From Jacaranda mimosifolia (Eukaryota; Streptophyta; Magnoliopsida; Lamiales; Bignoniaceae), in the NCBI GenBank assembly GCA_018894105.1, contig CM032131.1, positions 6,598,501 to 6,662,500 of the forward strand: a stretch of DNA of 64,000 nucleotides, in the 5' to 3' direction. Under the pieces are notes generated by a model. The model was not told the origin of the DNA, ran no database searches, and saw only the letters and a program-made list of their open reading frames with translations. This document shows positions 58,870-64,000 of this stretch, piece after piece. How positions within the stretch are numbered: position 1 is the stretch's first letter; each line of letters starts with the position of its first letter. The position numbers and the translations under genes were made by a program.

Positions 58870-61800
58870 AATATGACAGAAGCCAAACAGACCCTCCCAA
58901 TAGTCTCTGCTATAAAGGTCAATAAATTGTTGAGACAAGGTTGTGAAGGTTTTCCAGCCTGCATAATCAACAAGCCTAAGGACAAGGATAAAATTGAAGA
59001 AATTTTTATGGTAAAAGGTTTTTCTGAAGTATTTCCAAAAAAGTTGGGATCATTACCACTAGATAGAGAAATTGAATTTGTGATTGATACAATGCTAGGA
59101 ACTACATCAATATCAAAAACACCATATAGAGTGGCACCCATCGAATTAGTGGAATTAAAAGCTCAATTACAAGAGCTTTTGGATATAGGATTCACCCGGC
59201 CTAGTATATCCCCATGGGGAGCTCCGATCCTATTTGTTAAGAAGAAAGATGGTACATTAAGGACGTGTATTGATTACAGGGGATTGAATAACATTACCAT
59301 CAAGAACAAGTACTCTTTATCATATATTAACGAGCTATTTGACCAACTACAAAAGTCAAAGGTTTTTTCTAAATTAGATCTCAGGCAATGATATTGTTAG
59401 TTAAAAATTAGAGAATGAAAATGTACTAAACTCATGTGATGGGCACTATGATTTTTTAGTCACACCCTTTGGATGCACCAGCTATGGGCAATGATATTAT
59501 CAATTAAAAATTAAATTATCAGATGCTCTTAAAAATGCACTAAACTCACCTAGACAAGTTTGTGGTAATATTTATTGATGATATCTTGATTTGTTCTAAG
59601 ACTGGAAATAAACATAAGCACTATTTGAGAATTATATTACAAACAGTACAAGAGCATGCTAAGTTCAGTAAATGTGAATTTTAATTAACTCAAGTGGCTT
59701 TCTTGGGTCATATAGTGTCTGAGAATGGTTTAGCAATGGATCTAGCTAAAATTGAAGTTGTAGTTAATTGGAAAAGACTAGAAAATGTTAGAGAAGTTCG
59801 AAATTTCTTAGGACAAGCAAGCTACTACTAAAAATTCATAAAGAACTTCTCTAGGATTGTCATTCCCTTGACTCAACTCATACAAAAAGCACACCTATTT
59901 AAGTGTGAAGAAATATGTGAGCAAAGTTTTATGGAGTTGAAGGAAAAATTGACAATAGCACTTGTATTGTCACTGCCATCAGGAGTAAAATAATTTTTCA
60001 GTACGTACAGATGCATCCAAAGAGGGGTTATGATGTGTTTTAATTCAGAATGGAAGGGTAATTGCATATGCCTCAAGGAAGCTAAAATCTTATTGATAAA
60101 ATTACCCTAATCATGACCTAAAGCTAGCAGTAATCATATTTGTACTTGCCAAATGGAGACACTATCTCTATGGTACAACATTTGAAATTTTAACAGACCA
60201 TCAAAGTTTAAAGTATCTCTTCACTCACAAGGAGTTTAACATGACACAAATGAGATGGATGGAACTTTTAAATGATTATTATTGGAGGATTTCTTACCAT
60301 CCAGGAAAAGCTAATGTGGTTGGCGATGCCTCGAGCAAAAAAGCCGAGTTGACTTTTATTAGATGAGGACTTGAATAAAGGACCTCACTTATCTCAAGTT
60401 CGAACTCCTGCTATAGTTATTAGACTAATGATTAGGCTTGAACTTTTCTAGAAGATCAAGGAGGCACAAGGAGAAGATGTGGACATCATAAAGCTTAAAA
60501 AATCTATTGGTAAAATAGTAGATTCAAAATTTAGCATCGACCAAGAAGGAGTAATAAGATTTATTGGAAGAATTTGTGTCCCTAAATCTATGCGAAAGGA
60601 AACAATGAATGAAACACACAATTCCAAGTACAGAATCCATCCAGGGGGTACCAAGATGTATAATGACCTTCAAAGACACTTTTGTTGGAATGAGATGAAA
60701 TCAGATATTGCTAGTTATGTAAAGAAGTGCCTAGTATGTAAACAAGTCAAGTTGAACACCAAAGGCTAGTAGGACTTTACAACCTCTTTCTATACCTGAT
60801 TGGAAATAGAAAATAGTGACCACGAATTTTGCATTAAGACTACCAAAGGTATGAAAAGGATTTGAGGGATTTGGGTAATTTTAGATCAATTAACAAAATA
60901 TGCACATTTTCTGCCCATAAGAGTTGATTGCCCAGTAGAAACCTTGGTAAATTTGTGCAAGAAGGAAATCATTTGATTTCATGGTATTCCTATCAGCATT
61001 CTTTTCAATAAAGGCCCCAAGTTTACATCAAGATTGTGGAAACAACTACATGAGGATTTTTAGGGACGAAACTAAATTTTAGTACTATCTCTCATCCCTA
61101 ATCAAATAAGCAATCTAAGATAATGATGTAGATAATAGAAGATATGTTGAGAGCTTGTGTAATGGATTTTAAAAATTCATGGGATAAGTAGCTTTCTCTA
61201 GTAGAATTTTCTTATAATAATACCAAGCAAGCCACCATTCAGGTGGCTCCCTATGAGGCATTATATCGATGAAAGTGCCAATCTCCATTATATTGGGATC
61301 TAGATGATTTGAGAGCACAACTTCAAAAAGGGAAAACTAGGGGTGTTCGAGCATAAATAATTCAAGAAGCTATTAATAAAATTCAGATCATCAAACAACA
61401 AATGAATGCCTCTCAAAGTCGGCAAAAGAGCTATGCAAACTATCTTCGAAGAGATTTGGAATTCGATATTGATGATTAAGTTTTATTCAAGGTTACCTCT
61501 CGAAAAGGAATTAAAAAAATAGAAAAAATAGAAAAGCTACAGCCACAATAAATAGGGCTCTTTCGAATCTCAAAATGCATTAGGAAAGTAGCATATAAGC
61601 TCGAGTTCTGATGTCTTCTATGTTTCCTAACTTAGACTATACCATCATGATCTATCGCATGTGATATCCAATCAAGAACTTCAAATGGAACATGACCTAT
61701 CCCACAAGGAGAAACCAGTATGCATCTTAGCTCGTAAATATCGAGAGTTGTGATCTAAAAGAATCCGAATGGCTAAGGTTTTTTAGAGAAGCCATAATAT

Positions 61801-61870
61801 TGAGGAAGCAACATGGGAACTTGAGGAAAACATAAAGAGCCGGTACTCTCATTCATTCGGAGCCTAGAAT
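58870..61870 (+). pseudogene. Chromovirus pol: RT, RNase H, integrase, chromodomain
   Basis: RT starts in 58873-59391 with [35 protein letters not shown] and CIDYRGLN, ending [10 protein letters not shown] ~100 bp local duplication (59386 and 59489) follows and breaks the palm. The catalytic box survives as FIDDILICSK (about 59570). RNase H at 60010-60350 has AYASRKLKSY and ILTDHQSLKYLFT. Integrase begins at 60479 with a zinc module (HNSKYRIHPGGTKM, CLVCKQ), then LTKYAHFLPIR and HGIPISI, where the core decays. Near 61700-61850 KPVCILARKYREL and EEATWELEENIKSRY are the chromodomain, which in working elements directs insertion to chromatin. Stops and shifts occur throughout. Confidence 0.85.
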
Positions 61871-61890
61871 TTGAGAACCAAATTCTTCTA

Positions 61891-61902
61891 AGGAAGGGGG
61901 AT
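61891..61902 (+). other. Polypurine tract
   Basis: AGGAAGGGGG followed by AT lies directly before the right LTR start (TATAACATCCC). It would prime plus-strand DNA synthesis. Confidence 0.75.
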
Positions 61903-64000
61903 TATAACATCCCATCTTTTCTTATAAGTTATTTTCTCTTAAAATTAAATTATTAATTCTATTTGATAACTATAAAAAATCAAAGGTTTAAAATTCTATG
62001 TGTAGTAAATAGATTATGTTATAAAATTATCATTTTTGGTTGGTTTAATAGTATTTTAGATTTTATGGATTAATCAAAATTCAGCTTTAAAAATTAACTA
62101 AATATATATACACCATGAATTTAAATATGTACACCTAAATAATAAAACATAAATGCATATCTCCTAAGTTATAGATATTTAGCTATGTATGTTGAATATA
62201 TAATGATATGAGGTTTTCTGTACTAGTTGTATTATCTTAAGACTAATTTAAAGTAGAATAAAAACTAGAGGACTCTTCAAATAAATAAAGGAGATCCTAC
62301 CTCTATAAATAGAGGACCAAGCTAAGGTTTAATTGCACACGTCAACTACCCTCCTTTCCAAAATTCTATAGATTGCAAAATTCAACTTCCTAAACCACTA
62401 TTTCATCCTCAACAATCAAGACACCATAACCAAACTCTTCTCAACTCACCAAAGATCAAACTTCTCAAAGTGTTCTTATAAATTCCTAGCTTCAATCCCC
62501 TAAAAAATTCCATCAAAATAGGGAGAAAAATCTGCCAACTAGTAGAGACTCTGTTCAACTTCAAACTTTAAAAATTCAAAAATCACACTTCTAACCGTCT
62601 AATCATACATGCAAATGCACTAATAGAAGAACCATTTTGCTTGTAGAATACTTTATAGGATGAGATTCCAGACATTCTATCGAGATTAGGCCGAATTGAT
62701 GGGGAAATTAGCACTGCCACACGCAAGCAGAAGCTGGTTGGACAAAAAGTGATTTTGTGTTGCCTATAACTGACGCATCAGCCATCTAAAAAAGAACAAT
62801 AGATGGAAAGAACTTTGGGTTTTGATAATGTTAGAGATAAGGATCTCTAGAATTAATGTTGGATTCTAGCTGGAAAAGTGAAAAAATTACAACTTGCCAC
62901 CAAGACGTACTAGAAATCAAAGCCCAAGTTTGAGCGAGTATATAGGAAGATTAGACTATTCAATCATCAAATTAAAGGCACTATTAGAAAATGCAATGAG
63001 TCCTAGTAGATTTTGAGGTAAATGTCATCGTTAAATTATCTCAAATTTGGCTAAAACTCAATTTTGATTAACACTATCAGAACTATCTCGGTGGAAATTG
63101 CAGGTTTTGAAATGATCAAGTTTATGCCAAGTATTTATGGGTATCTTATGAAGATAATGACTTAATATTCTTTTTGCTAATTAAGGATAGATTATAGACG
63201 GTCAAATTGTAGGATGATATTGAATAATTTGAACTTTAAATTTGGTTGAATCAGGTAGAAAATGAAGAACGTGAGTTGGATAAAATTGATTTGATAATGG
63301 TATTGTTGAATATGATTATTGGAACAATATGATAAATTGAGCATGCTAGAAATTAGAAGAATCAGAATATATTTGGTTCAATTAGGAATTAATTGAAATA
63401 AATAGAATAAACATAAATGGTTATTTATATATATGTCTATATGTGTGTGCTCATTCTAAGTTTTAACGTAACTAATAACTTGCACATTGGATTGCTAGGA
63501 TTGCAATTTCTACATTCTTAAATACTTTGAATATTTAAAATAACAATAGAAGTTAAATCAAACATAATTGATATCAATTACGAGGTATTCCAAATTAAAT
63601 AGATCAGTAAGTTCTTCATAATACACTTCTTATTAAAGAACAACTAATGATGACTGAGTTTTAATAATTTAGGTGATTGAGCTTGCAAGTCTATTGGAGA
63701 ACTCCCTTTTTGTTATCTAATAATTATTTCTTTTTTAAGTGTGTACCCATTTTGTATTTTCTTGAATACTTGGATAGATTATTGATAAGGTGAGATCTTT
63801 ATTCCCTTGTAAGAGTTGGAAAGGGAATTCCCACGTTAGCCATCATTTTATGACTTAATAATTATTTGTTGAAATCATTTAGTCAATTGCGATTCCTAGA
63901 GCACCTCATTTAAAAATCTAAGTGCCATGTGCATTCATAAGGGTTGTACGGCAAGGGCCACCTCTAGAATCTTATACACTTGAATTTGAACATGAAAAAT
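61903..64000 (+). repeat. 3' LTR of chromovirus, cut by window end
   Basis: Begins TATAACATCCC, a decayed TGTAACATCCC. Its last ~100 bp in the window match 55330-55420 of the left LTR, so about 0.7 kb or more lies beyond the window. Confidence 0.8.

Larger units (their letters stand above)
52868..64000 (+). mobile_element. Decayed chromovirus (Ty3/gypsy, Tekay/Del-like)
   Basis: A left LTR (52868-56115), a primer site, gag with a CCHC knuckle, pol with RT, RNase H and integrase, a chromodomain remnant, a polypurine tract and a right LTR (from 61903) lie in order on the plus strand. The chromodomain at the integrase end places it among chromoviruses; the very long LTRs suggest the Tekay/Del group. 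The right end is cut by the window edge. Many stops and frameshifts, plus LTR divergence, show an old insertion. Confidence 0.88.

Noticed and set aside
1..64000. CRISPR array, bacterial operon or antiphage system
   Set aside because: Introns, LTR elements and plant gene families show a nuclear plant sequence; tandem repeats seen are transposon- or satellite-type.

Overview
The window looks like nuclear DNA from a flowering plant, most likely a eudicot. It is very AT-rich. One clear spliced host gene sits among nested, decayed transposable elements of kinds typical of plants: Tat-lineage and chromovirus Ty3/gypsy, Ty1/copia, MULE, CACTA, hAT and tRNA-derived SINEs. Every call rests on reading the sequence and on remembered protein-family patterns; nothing was searched or aligned by program.

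Layout. 1-2561: a Tat-like gypsy fragment, a copia LTR piece and a solo LTR whose tail matches the big Tat element further on. 3814-9472: an old element with inverted ends, probably a MULE, containing a deleted gypsy relic (5930-9310) with both LTRs. 9963-10835: five degenerate copies of a ~175 bp tandem repeat. 10994-14023: the only gene that looks intact, a four-exon, two-B3-domain transcription factor of the REM16 type, with a TATA box and a small inverted-repeat element in intron 3. 14785-26403: a complete-length, coding-dead Tat Ty3/gypsy element on the minus strand, with ~96% identical LTRs, dual RNase H domains, and an opposite-strand plant-mobile-domain (PMD) reading frame near its 3' LTR. 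27371-29359: a non-autonomous CACTA element with a tRNA-like SINE head inside. 29725-30397: a hAT-type element built of GAGCTC repeats. 30400-33181: a copia 3' end. 33494-38204: a dead RPA70-like gene, split by a 1.5 kb MULE with a perfect 10 bp target duplication. 38694-39841: a second MULE of similar build. 45173-45396: a near-perfect palindrome next to a truncated CYP704-like exon. 46990-47340: a LINE-type RNase H relic. 47340-52867: unassigned. 52868 to the window end: a decayed chromovirus with LTRs longer than 3 kb.

How the parts relate. The B3 gene is probably the only working gene here. The other coding signals belong to transposons or to host-gene remnants. The most interesting object is the opposite-strand frame in the Tat element (15614-17416): about 600 codons in a single frame with five stops and no frameshift, PMD-like at its start and coiled-coil at its end, with a possible intron. 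It suggests a captured gene carried on the strand opposite gag-pol. Two non-autonomous MULEs share an odd design: long inverted ends around a GC-rich C-to-G skewed island next to TA repeats.
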